From NCBI RefSeq assembly GCF_040365005.1, contig NZ_BAABWV010000016.1:1-64000 (forward strand): 64,000 nucleotides of DNA. Direction: 5' to 3'. The translations under genes were made by a program, and so were the position numbers. The notes beneath the pieces were generated by a model. It made no database searches. It saw only the letters and a list, made by a program, of their open reading frames with translations, and was not told the origin of the DNA. Each line of letters starts with the position of its first letter. The first letter of the stretch is position 1. Shown here one piece after another: positions 1 through 6,613 of the stretch. The DNA is from Antarcticimicrobium sp040365005. GTDB taxonomy: Bacteria > Pseudomonadota > Alphaproteobacteria > Rhodobacterales > Rhodobacteraceae.

Positions 1-2
1 GC

Positions 3-317
3 CTCGCACCGGGGCCCCGGCACGTCCTTGCCAAGACAAAGACGGAGCCGCGTTCTTACGATGCCTTAGAGAAGTCCTTTCGGGCTTGGCGCGCGACACT
101 CGCCGAGCGCGCAAAAGAACATGATGATTACGCCAGTCGATACAGTCTGCACGGCCTGCGCAAGCGCGCGTGCGTGGAGCTTGCTGAAGCGGGGTGCTCG
201 GACTCAGAGATCCAGTCTGTCACCGGTCAAAGCCTTGCAACGGTGGCCAAGTACCGGAAAGAAGCGAACCGCAAGCGGCTTTCGCAAACTGCCCAGATGC
301 GCCGTGCCAAACAATGA
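3..317 (+). CDS. Tyrosine recombinase (phage-type integrase), C-terminal part only
   Basis: The window opens inside this gene; the reading frame is open from base 3 to the TGA at 315-317 (104 codons). The visible part carries the end of the tyrosine-recombinase catalytic domain: the H-x-x-R box (HGLRKRA; His codon 150-152, Arg codon 159-161), the TGQSLATVAKY segment, and the candidate nucleophile Tyr at 252-254, followed by a basic tail. The usual GH(S/T) histidine appears as Gln (GQS), a variant seen in some integrases. The gene ends 79 bp from the 3' end of a convergently oriented tRNA-Leu, the normal place for an integrase of an element inserted in a tRNA 3' end. The body of the element should lie to the left, outside the window. 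The gene is cut by the window edge, so I cannot tell whether it is intact. Confidence 0.8.
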   Translation, partial: LAPGPRHVLAKTKTEPRSYDALEKSFRAWRATLAERAKEHDDYASRYSLHGLRKRACVELAEAGCSDSEIQSVTGQSLATVAKYRKEANRKRLSQTAQMRRAKQ

Positions 318-354
318 TGTGGTAGTCGCATGTGGGAGACGGCTTCATTTCTGA

Positions 355-388
355 AATGGGTTGCGCTCGATATCGAGCGCAACCCATT
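355..388. repeat. 34-bp perfect palindrome between integrase and tRNA-Leu
   Basis: Bases 355-388 read identically on both strands (arms begin AATGGGTTGCGCTCGA, with TA at the centre). It starts 8 bp beyond the CCA end of tRNA-Leu. On the minus strand it would form a strong hairpin just downstream of the tRNA, so it may act as the tRNA terminator, although only a short TTTC follows. A recombinase or excisionase binding site at the element edge is the alternative. Confidence 0.6.
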
Positions 389-396
389 GAAAACCC

Positions 397-482
397 TGGT
401 ACCCAAGGCCGGACTCGAACCGGCACGCCCGTTAAGGCGGGGGATTTTGAATCCCCTGCGTCTACCATTCCGCCACTTGGGC
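397..482 (-). tRNA. tRNA-Leu (anticodon CAA)
   Basis: On the minus strand the 86-nt gene begins GCCCAAG and ends CTTGGGT-A-CCA. The acceptor arms pair over 7 bp with a G-U at the end, the CCA is encoded, and there is a long variable arm as expected for a class II tRNA. The anticodon stem GGGGA/TCCCC encloses the loop TTCAAAA, giving anticodon CAA, which reads UUG. Its 3' end faces the integrase fragment, so it is the probable attachment site of the neighbouring element. Confidence 0.93.
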
Positions 483-634
483 CTCGCCACGGGATTACCC
501 CAAGGCGCGGGGCAAGGTCCAGAGTGAAAAACACGACATCTGCCTCCGCGACGGCACCGCCACGGTTGACCACACCGGCGGCGCGTGCTTTGGCGAAGTG
601 TCAGAGACCTCGCAGCGCCAGGACCGGCCCTTTC

Positions 635-1213
635 ATGTTGAACCGCCTTTACGACCGCACCCTTGCCCTCGCCGATCACCCCCGGGCGATGTGGGCACTG
701 GCGCTGGTCGCCTTTGTCGAAAGCTCGGTCTTTCCGATCCCGCCCGACGTGCTGATGATCCCGATGATCCTGGCCCGGCCCAACCGCGCCTGGGCGACCG
801 CGGGGGTCGCGCTCATCGCCTCGGTGCTGGGCGGCCTGCTGGGCTATGCCATCGGCGCCTTTGCCTACGAGGGGATCGGCCAGCCGATCCTGGCCGCCAT
901 GGGCAAGGGCGACGCGATGGAACAGTTCAACGCGCGGTTCAACGATTTCGGCTTCTGGGCGGTCCTGGCCGCCGGTGTCACGCCGTTTCCCTACAAGGTG
1001 ATCACCATCATGTCGGGCTGGACCGGGATGCCGATCCTGACCTTCGTGGCCACCTCGATCCTTGCGCGCGCGCTGCGGTTCTTCGTTCTGGCCGGGCTGC
1101 TGCGCACCTTTGGCGCGCCGATCCGCACCTTCATCGAATCGCGGCTCAACCTCCTCTTTACCGTCTTCGTCGTGCTGCTGATCGGCGGTTTCCTCTTGGT
1201 GAAATACCTATGA
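635..1213 (+). CDS. YqaA/DedA-type inner-membrane protein
   Basis: 192 aa, about five hydrophobic segments. Near the N-terminus it has the family signature ESSVFPIPPDVL (E29, P36, P37, D38) and later GVTPFPYKV, both typical of the YqaA branch of the SNARE-associated/DedA family. Members are membrane proteins linked to lipid carrier flipping and membrane homeostasis, but the specific role of this branch is not settled. The ATG at 635 is chosen because it begins the conserved N-terminal helix; the frame stays open upstream without recognisable sequence. The stop overlaps the start of dsbB by 4 bp (ATGA), so the two are co-translated. This pairing may reflect a shared envelope role, which is inference. 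Confidence 0.85.
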   Translation: MLNRLYDRTLALADHPRAMWALALVAFVESSVFPIPPDVLMIPMILARPNRAWATAGVALIASVLGGLLGYAIGAFAYEGIGQPILAAMGKGDAMEQFNARFNDFGFWAVLAAGVTPFPYKVITIMSGWTGMPILTFVATSILARALRFFVLAGLLRTFGAPIRTFIESRLNLLFTVFVVLLIGGFLLVKYL

Positions 1214-1671
1214 CACGTCGTTTTCTGATCCTTGTCGCCGCCAGCGGCTCCGCCGCGCTGCTGCTTGGCGCGCTCGGCTTCCAGTACATCGGTGGCCTGC
1301 CGCCCTGTGACCTGTGCATCTGGCAACGCTGGCCGCACCTGGCGGCCGTGATTATCGGCGGGACCGCGCTGGCCCTGCCCGGTCGTCTGTTGCCGCTGCT
1401 CGGGGCGCTGGCGGCGCTGACAACCTCCGGCGTCGGACTCTTTCACACCGGGGTCGAGCGCGGCTGGTGGGAAGGGCCCACCACCTGCACCTCCGGCGCG
1501 GTGTCCGGGCTCACGCCGGAACAGTTGATGGAACAGATCATGGCCGCCCCGCTGGTGCGCTGCGACGAGGTCGCCTGGGAGTTGCTGGGCCTGTCGATGG
1601 CCAGCTGGAACGCCCTTGCGGCGCTGGCGCTTGCGCTGGTCTGGCTGGCGGCGGCCCGCGCCGAACGCTAG
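1210..1671 (+). CDS. dsbB: Disulfide bond formation protein DsbB
   Basis: 153 aa, four predicted membrane helices. DsbB reoxidises periplasmic DsbA and passes electrons to quinone. Both functional cysteine pairs are visible: C33-x-x-C36 in the motif PPCDLC at the end of the first helix, and C93 with C118 in the second periplasmic loop (TTCTSG and VRCDE). Length fits the short alphaproteobacterial form. The ATG overlaps the stop of the upstream membrane protein gene. The 3' end overlaps by 4 bp the convergent Lrp-type regulator gene. Confidence 0.92.
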   Translation: MTRRFLILVAASGSAALLLGALGFQYIGGLPPCDLCIWQRWPHLAAVIIGGTALALPGRLLPLLGALAALTTSGVGLFHTGVERGWWEGPTTCTSGAVSGLTPEQLMEQIMAAPLVRCDEVAWELLGLSMASWNALAALALALVWLAAARAER

Positions 1672-2093
1672 GCCGACTTGCGGGTGGACAGCAGCAGGCT
1701 GGTCTCGCTGGTGCTGACCCCGTCCAGCATGCGGATGCGCGCCAGCGCCTGATCCAGCGCCTCCAGCGTTTCGGTCCCCAGTTCCACGATCAGATCCCAA
1801 CGCCCGTTGGTGGAATGGATCGCCCGCACCTCGGGCAGTCCGTGCAACTGCCGGGTGATGCGCGCCGCCCCCCTGCCCTCGATCCCGATCATCATCAGCC
1901 CGCGCACCGGGTCGTGCAGCACATCCTGTTTCAGCACCACGGTAAAGCCCAGGATGTCGCCGCGTTGCTGCAACCGCTCGATCCGCGCCCGTACCGTGGT
2001 ACGCGACAGGCCCAGATGCAGGGCCAGGTCGGAGAGAGAGCTGCGCGCGTCGTGGCGCAGGGCGGCGATCAGGCGCTCGTCCGTTTTGTCCAT
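1668..2093 (-). CDS. Lrp/AsnC-family transcriptional regulator
   Basis: 141 aa. The N-terminal winged helix-turn-helix (SLSDLALHLGLSRTTVRARI) is followed by a RAM/AsnC ligand-binding domain. The start at 2093 (MDKTDERL) is preferred over an upstream in-frame ATG at 2153 because it begins the standard Lrp HTH and has a good ribosome site, GGAGGGG, just before it. It is divergent from an arginase-ornithine cyclodeaminase pair with 93 bp between the starts. By analogy with Lrp-type activators of arginine catabolism elsewhere, it probably senses arginine or ornithine and controls that pair; the regulation itself is inferred. Confidence 0.9.
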   Translation of the reverse strand: MDKTDERLIAALRHDARSSLSDLALHLGLSRTTVRARIERLQQRGDILGFTVVLKQDVLHDPVRGLMMIGIEGRGAARITRQLHGLPEVRAIHSTNGRWDLIVELGTETLEALDQALARIRMLDGVSTSETSLLLSTRKSA

Positions 2094-2186
2094 TTTCCCC
2101 TCCGTTTTGCACATATTGTATCCAATTCGACCACTCTGTCGGCTGGAGTTCAATCCGTTTCGGCTGAATCATTGAGAAAACAGGAC
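2094..2186. promoter_or_regulatory. Divergent control region between the Lrp-type regulator and arginase
   Basis: This 93-bp gap must carry the promoters of both divergent genes. It includes an AT-richer patch (TTTTGCACATATTGTATCC, about 2104-2122) that would suit an Lrp-type site. I see no clear -35/-10 pair and no long inverted repeat. Confidence 0.4.
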
Positions 2187-3128
2187 ATGGACGGAACACG
2201 GATGACACAGAGGGACTGCATCCTGATCGGCGCGCCGGTCGACAGTGGCAAGCGCCGGACCGGTTGCCTGATGGGGCCGGATGCGCTGCGCACCGCCGGG
2301 CTGGCCGAGGCTTTGCGCGACCTGGGGCACCGGGTCGAGGATTCGGGGAATCTGACCCCCGAACCGTACGATCCGGAATCCGAGGGCGAAGACCTCCACA
2401 AACCACGGGAAACCGCCGGCTGGACCGCGCGGCTGATCGCGGCGGCCGAGGGGGCGATGGCGCGTGGGCTGCCGATCTTCCTCGGTGGCGATCACGCGCT
2501 GTCGCTGGGGTCGGTCGCGGGGGTTGCCAGCCATGCCGCCCGCACCGGGCGACCGCTCTTCGTGCTCTGGCTGGATGCCCACAGCGATTATCACACGCCG
2601 CAGACCACCGACTCGGGCAACCTGCACGGCACGCCGCTGGGATATGTGACCGGGCGCGACGGGTTCGACGGGTTTCCCCCGGTTGCCAACCCGGTGCCGC
2701 AGGAGAATATCTGCCTGCTCGGGCTGCGCTCGGTCGATGCAGCGGAACGCGCGGCGCTGGAGCGGACCACGATCCACCGCCACGACATGCGCGAGATCGA
2801 CGAGCGCGGCATCGCCCGCCCGCTGGCCGCCTTCCTCGACCGGGTCAGCGCCGCCAACGGGCTGCTGCATGTCTCGCTCGACGTGGATTTCCTCGACCCC
2901 ACCTTTGCCCCCGCCGTCGGCACCACCGTGCCGGGCGGCGCCACCCTGCGCGAGGGGCACCTGGTGATGGAGATGATCTGCGACAGCGGGCTGATGAGCT
3001 CGCTCGACCTGGTGGAGCTCAACCCGTTCCTCGACGAGCGCGGCCGCACCGCGCAGCTTCTGGTGGACCTCACCGCCTCGGCGCTGGGGCGCCGGGTTTT
3101 CGACCGACCGACAAGGGCCTTTGCATGA
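2187..3128 (+). CDS. rocF: Arginase (ureohydrolase family)
   Basis: 313 aa, the usual arginase length. It hydrolyses arginine to ornithine and urea with a binuclear manganese centre. The metal-ligand motifs are all present: GGDH (G100-H103), DAHSD (D130-D134) and DVDFLDP (D232, D234), plus the LVELNP segment near the C-terminus. The start at 2187 follows an AGGA-type site; an ATG at 2202 is also possible. The stop overlaps the start of the ornithine cyclodeaminase gene (ATGA at 3125), coupling the two steps arginine to ornithine to proline. Agmatinase is a related alternative, but the context with ornithine cyclodeaminase favours arginase. Confidence 0.92.
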   Translation: MDGTRMTQRDCILIGAPVDSGKRRTGCLMGPDALRTAGLAEALRDLGHRVEDSGNLTPEPYDPESEGEDLHKPRETAGWTARLIAAAEGAMARGLPIFLGGDHALSLGSVAGVASHAARTGRPLFVLWLDAHSDYHTPQTTDSGNLHGTPLGYVTGRDGFDGFPPVANPVPQENICLLGLRSVDAAERAALERTTIHRHDMREIDERGIARPLAAFLDRVSAANGLLHVSLDVDFLDPTFAPAVGTTVPGGATLREGHLVMEMICDSGLMSSLDLVELNPFLDERGRTAQLLVDLTASALGRRVFDRPTRAFA

Positions 3129-4195
3129 CACATATGACCGAACCCTCCGACAAGGCGCTGGTGCCTTTCGTCTCCGTCGACCACATGATGCAGCTGATCC
3201 ACCGCGTCGGGCTGGAACAGATGTTGCGCGGGCTGGCCGAGTACATCGAGGCCGATTTCCGCCGCTGGGAGCTGTTCGACAAGACACCGCGCGTGGCCAG
3301 CCACTCGGCCGAGGGGGTGATCGAGCTGATGCCCACCTCCGACGGCGAGGTCTATGGCTTCAAATACGTCAACGGTCACCCCAAGAACATGAAGGAAGGA
3401 CTGCAAACCGTTACCGCCTTTGGACTTTTGGCGGATGTCGGCAACGGTTACCCGGTGCTGTTGAGCGAGATGACGATCCTGACCGCGCTGCGCACGGCGG
3501 CGACCTCGGCGATGGTGGCAAAGCATCTTGCGCCGAAGGGCGCGACGACCATGGCGATGATCGGCAACGGCGCCCAGTCGGAGTTCCAGAGCCTGGCGAT
3601 GAAAGCGATCTGCGGCATCGACAGCGTGCGGCTATGGGATATCGACCCGGCCGCGACCCGAAAATGCGCCGCCAACCTGGCCGGGCACGGGATGCAGGTG
3701 GTGCCCTGCGCCAGCGCCGAACAGGCGATCGAGGGGGCGCAGATCCTGACCACCTGCACCGCCGACAAGCAATGCGCCAAGATCCTGAGCGACAACATGG
3801 TCGGCCCCGGCGTGCACATCAACGCCATCGGCGGCGACTGCCCCGGCAAGACCGAGTTGGCCCAGGGCATCCTGACCCGCGCCGGGGTCTTCGTGGAGTA
3901 TCCGCCGCAGACCCGGATCGAGGGCGAGATCCAGCAGATGCCCCAGGATTTCCCGGTAACCGAGATCTGGGAGGTGATCGCGGGCCGGAAACCGGGCCGG
4001 CAGCGCGCCGAGCAGATCACCCTGTTCGACAGCGTCGGCTTTGCCATCGAGGATTTCAGCGCGCTGCGCTTCGTGCGCGACCGGGTGGCGGGCACCGACC
4101 TGTATCACCCGCTTGACCTTCTCGCCGACCCCGACGATCCGCGCGACCTGTTCGGCATGGTCCAGCGCGCCGCGCCCGGTGCCGCAGCTCGGTAG
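3125..4195 (+). CDS. ocd: Ornithine cyclodeaminase
   Basis: 356 aa, family length. The enzyme of the mu-crystallin/OCD family converts ornithine directly to proline and ammonia using bound NAD. The Rossmann segment AMIGNGAQSE (G147-N-G149) and the substrate-loop residues around KYVNGHPKN and RTAATSA are visible. It is translationally coupled to arginase by a 4-bp overlap, so arginine nitrogen and carbon can be channelled to proline without the pyrroline-5-carboxylate route. The stop TAG is followed within 5 bp by a hairpin of an intergenic repeat that probably ends the transcript. Confidence 0.93.
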   Translation: MTHMTEPSDKALVPFVSVDHMMQLIHRVGLEQMLRGLAEYIEADFRRWELFDKTPRVASHSAEGVIELMPTSDGEVYGFKYVNGHPKNMKEGLQTVTAFGLLADVGNGYPVLLSEMTILTALRTAATSAMVAKHLAPKGATTMAMIGNGAQSEFQSLAMKAICGIDSVRLWDIDPAATRKCAANLAGHGMQVVPCASAEQAIEGAQILTTCTADKQCAKILSDNMVGPGVHINAIGGDCPGKTELAQGILTRAGVFVEYPPQTRIEGEIQQMPQDFPVTEIWEVIAGRKPGRQRAEQITLFDSVGFAIEDFSALRFVRDRVAGTDLYHPLDLLADPDDPRDLFGMVQRAAPGAAAR

Positions 4196-4199
4196 ATCG

Positions 4200-4250
4200 G
4201 CCCGGCTGCGCCGGGCTGCCTCCGGCGGGAGTATTTGGCAAAGAGAAGAA
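4200..4250 (+). repeat. Gene-end repeat, family A (hairpin plus AGTATTT...AAGAGAAGAAG)
   Basis: A hairpin GCCCGG-CTGCG-CCGGGC (4200-4216) is followed by CTCCGGCGGGAGTATTTGGC and AAAGAGAAGAAG. A second copy lies in the same orientation relative to its gene after anmK (28621-28685, minus strand). I remember closely similar sequences after many genes in Roseobacter-group genomes. The hairpin sits right after the ocd stop and probably works as a transcription terminator. Confidence 0.65.
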
Positions 4251-4741
4251 GGCGCCGCGCCCCGGCTGTCGTCGCGGCGATGACGCATCAGGGCGGCCTG
4301 TGCGGCGTCGTGTTTCACGCCTCGTGGCCCCTCGGGTTTGCGGGGCCCGGTCCCGCCTGCCCTCGCAAACGCGGTCTCCCGATCGGGCTCCGGTGCGCGA
4401 TCGCACGAAAAGATCTGTAACGTATTCGTGCGTCATGCGTCTTCACGACAGGCTTGGGCAGGAAACGGCAGCGGTGTATGACATGGTCGGCAGGTAGCTT
4501 GCCCGGCTTGAACACCTGTCGGGCGTCGTGCCCGTTGTCGTCATCTTGTCTTTTGCCCTTTTGAATATTTCCCTGTGGATTGCCCAATGGTCCCAAGCTT
4601 GCAGACCCACCCCGAACCCACTGCCCGCCCGGGCGGCACCCTGACCCGGGCCGGGGTGGAGGACTGTTTGGCCGGCGCATGGCGGTCGGGGCGCGCGGGG
4701 CGACCGGCCCGGGTGACAGGGTGTCATGATCGGAGGCCGGG
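4251..4741. other. Gene-free stretch of about 490 bp
   Basis: No reading frame here has recognisable protein sequence or a convincing ribosome site on either strand; the frames that are open look like high-GC noise. It separates the ocd repeat from the CDP-alcohol phosphatidyltransferase gene and must include that gene's promoter. A minus-strand frame through about 4315-4600 reads without stops but matches nothing I know and could be decayed coding sequence. Confidence 0.4.
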
Positions 4742-5356
4742 ATGATCGACGCGGCCATTCTGCCCCTGCAACGGCGCCTGCTGGCCCCGCCCGGTCGGTG
4801 GCTGGCGGCGCGCGGCATGCACGCCGACCACCTCACGCTGGTGGGCTTTGCGGTCGGCGTGCTGACGGTGCCGGCCCTGGCATTCGGGGCCCATGGCCTG
4901 GCGCTGGTGCTGCTGGTCATCAACCGCCTGGCTGACGGGCTGGACGGCACGGTTGCGCGGCTGACCCGGCCGACCGATCGCGGCGCCTTCCTGGACATTG
5001 CCCTCGATTTTGTTTTTTACGCGCTGTTTCCGCTGGGGTTCGCGCTCGCCGATCCGACGATGAACGCCCTGCCCGCAGCGGTGCTGATCGCCGCCTTCGT
5101 GGGAACCGGGTCGTCCTTCCTGGCCTTTGCCTCCATCGCCGCCAAGCGCGGCGAAAGCGCGGCAGCCTTTCCCGCCAAGGGGATCTATTACCTCGGTGGC
5201 CTGGCCGAAGGGGTCGAGACCATCGCCGTCTTCGTGGCGATGTGCCTGTTTCCCGGCGCCTTCGCGATCCTTGCCTATGGGTATGCGGCCGCCTGCGCCG
5301 TCACCGCTTTGCTGCGCTGGCACCAGGGGTGGCGGGCCTTTGCACCCCGGGAATAA
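4742..5356 (+). CDS. ynjF: CDP-alcohol phosphatidyltransferase family protein, YnjF-like
   Basis: 204 aa with about five or six membrane helices. The catalytic signature D-G-x2-D-G-x-x-A-R-x8-G-x3-D-x3-D is complete (ADGLDGTVARL then GAFLDIALD), so it should move a phosphatidyl group from CDP-diacylglycerol to an alcohol. The acceptor cannot be read from sequence. The next three genes encode YnjBCD. In E. coli a CDP-alcohol transferase of similar size, YnjF, lies in the same cluster, so I take this as its counterpart. The start has a GGAGG site 6 bp upstream. Phosphatidylglycerophosphate synthase is less likely given context and length. Confidence 0.85.
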   Translation: MIDAAILPLQRRLLAPPGRWLAARGMHADHLTLVGFAVGVLTVPALAFGAHGLALVLLVINRLADGLDGTVARLTRPTDRGAFLDIALDFVFYALFPLGFALADPTMNALPAAVLIAAFVGTGSSFLAFASIAAKRGESAAAFPAKGIYYLGGLAEGVETIAVFVAMCLFPGAFAILAYGYAAACAVTALLRWHQGWRAFAPRE

Positions 5357-5431
5357 TCGTCTCGATTCTGTAACGGACCGGCGCCGTGACTGTCCTTACC
5401 CGAGCCCCTTTCGCCTGATACCGGAGACCCC

Positions 5432-6613
5432 ATGAAACTTTCTCTCGTCCTTGCCCTGTCCCTGCTTGCCTCCCCGGCGCTGGCCGATTGGCAACAGACC
5501 CTGCAGGCCGCGCGCGGCCAGACCGTCTATTGGAACGCCTGGGGCGGGGATGCGCGCACCAACGCCTTTATCGCCTGGGTCGGCGACCAGACCGAGGCGC
5601 GCTACGGCGTCCGCGTCGAACAGGCCAAGCTGAGCGACACCGCCGAGGCCGTGACCCGGGTGATCTCCGAAAAGGCGGCCGGGCAGGACGAGGGCGGCAG
5701 CGTCGACCTGATCTGGCTCAACGGGCCGAACTTCCTGGCGATGAAGGACCAGGGGCTGCTGCACGGGCCCTTCGTGGCCGATCTGCCCAACGCGCGATAC
5801 CTGGACCTAGCGCCGGGTTCGGCCGCATCGGTCGATTTCACCGTGCCGGTGGATGGTATGGAAAGCCCGTGGCGGCTGGCACGCTTCGTCTTCACCTACG
5901 ATTCCGCGCGCGTGGCCGAACCGCCGCGCAGCATGGCGGCTTTCGTGGATTGGGCGGCGGCCAACCCGGGGCGCGTCACCCATCCCGATCCGTCGAATTT
6001 CATGGGCGCGACCTTTCTGAAACAGGCGTTGATCGAGCTGACCCCCGATGCAAGCGTCCTGCAGGACCCCGCCACGGAGGCCACCTTTGACGCCGCCACC
6101 GCGCCGCTGTGGGACTGGTACGATGCGCTGCGCCCGAACCTGTGGCGCGGGGGCGAAACCTATCCCGCCAATGAATCGGTGCAGCAACAACTGCTCAATG
6201 ACGGCGAGGTCGACATCGCCATGTCCTTCGATCCGGCCTCGGCTGCCGCCGCCATCGCGGACGGGCTGCTGCCCGACAGCGCGCGGGTCTTCGTGCCCGA
6301 GGGCGGCAGCATCGGCAACATCAGCTTTGTCGCGATCCCTTATAACGCCGCCAATGCCGAGGGGGCCGAGGTGGTGGCGAACTTCCTGCTCGATCCGGCG
6401 ACGCAAGCCCATATGCAGAATATCGAGGTGCTGGGGTCCTTCTCGGTGCTGGATCCGGCGCGGCTGGACGAGGCCGCCAAGGCCGCCTTCGCCGCCCTGC
6501 CCTCTGCCCCGGCGCTGCCGACGCTGGCCGATCTCGGCCCGACGCTGCTGGAGCCCCACGCAAGCTGGATGACCCGGCTGACCGAGGAATGGACGCGGCG
6601 TTACGTCAAATGA
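5432..6613 (+). CDS. ynjB: ABC transporter substrate-binding protein, YnjB family
   Basis: 393 aa. A clear signal peptide (MKLSLVLALSLLASPALA) directs it to the periplasm. The mature part has the WNAWGGD start and the architecture of the YnjB group (COG4134), distant relatives of the thiamine and iron(III) binding proteins. Sometimes annotated as thiamine-binding, but no substrate has been shown for YnjB as far as I know. It overlaps the permease gene by 4 bp (ATGA at 6610) and lies 75 bp after the CDP-alcohol transferase gene. Confidence 0.88.
   Translation: MKLSLVLALSLLASPALADWQQTLQAARGQTVYWNAWGGDARTNAFIAWVGDQTEARYGVRVEQAKLSDTAEAVTRVISEKAAGQDEGGSVDLIWLNGPNFLAMKDQGLLHGPFVADLPNARYLDLAPGSAASVDFTVPVDGMESPWRLARFVFTYDSARVAEPPRSMAAFVDWAAANPGRVTHPDPSNFMGATFLKQALIELTPDASVLQDPATEATFDAATAPLWDWYDALRPNLWRGGETYPANESVQQQLLNDGEVDIAMSFDPASAAAAIADGLLPDSARVFVPEGGSIGNISFVAIPYNAANAEGAEVVANFLLDPATQAHMQNIEVLGSFSVLDPARLDEAAKAAFAALPSAPALPTLADLGPTLLEPHASWMTRLTEEWTRRYVK

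Noticed and set aside
2100..2130. CACATATTGTATCCAATTCG as an FNR-type box
   Set aside because: The half-sites do not fit TTGAT-N4-ATCAA; kept only as an AT-rich part of the Lrp/arginase control region.
4315..4998. 227-codon minus-strand frame over the intergenic gap before ynjF
   Set aside because: It overlaps the real ynjF gene in antisense, has no ribosome site and no known motif; the non-overlapping part is mentioned only as a possible relic.
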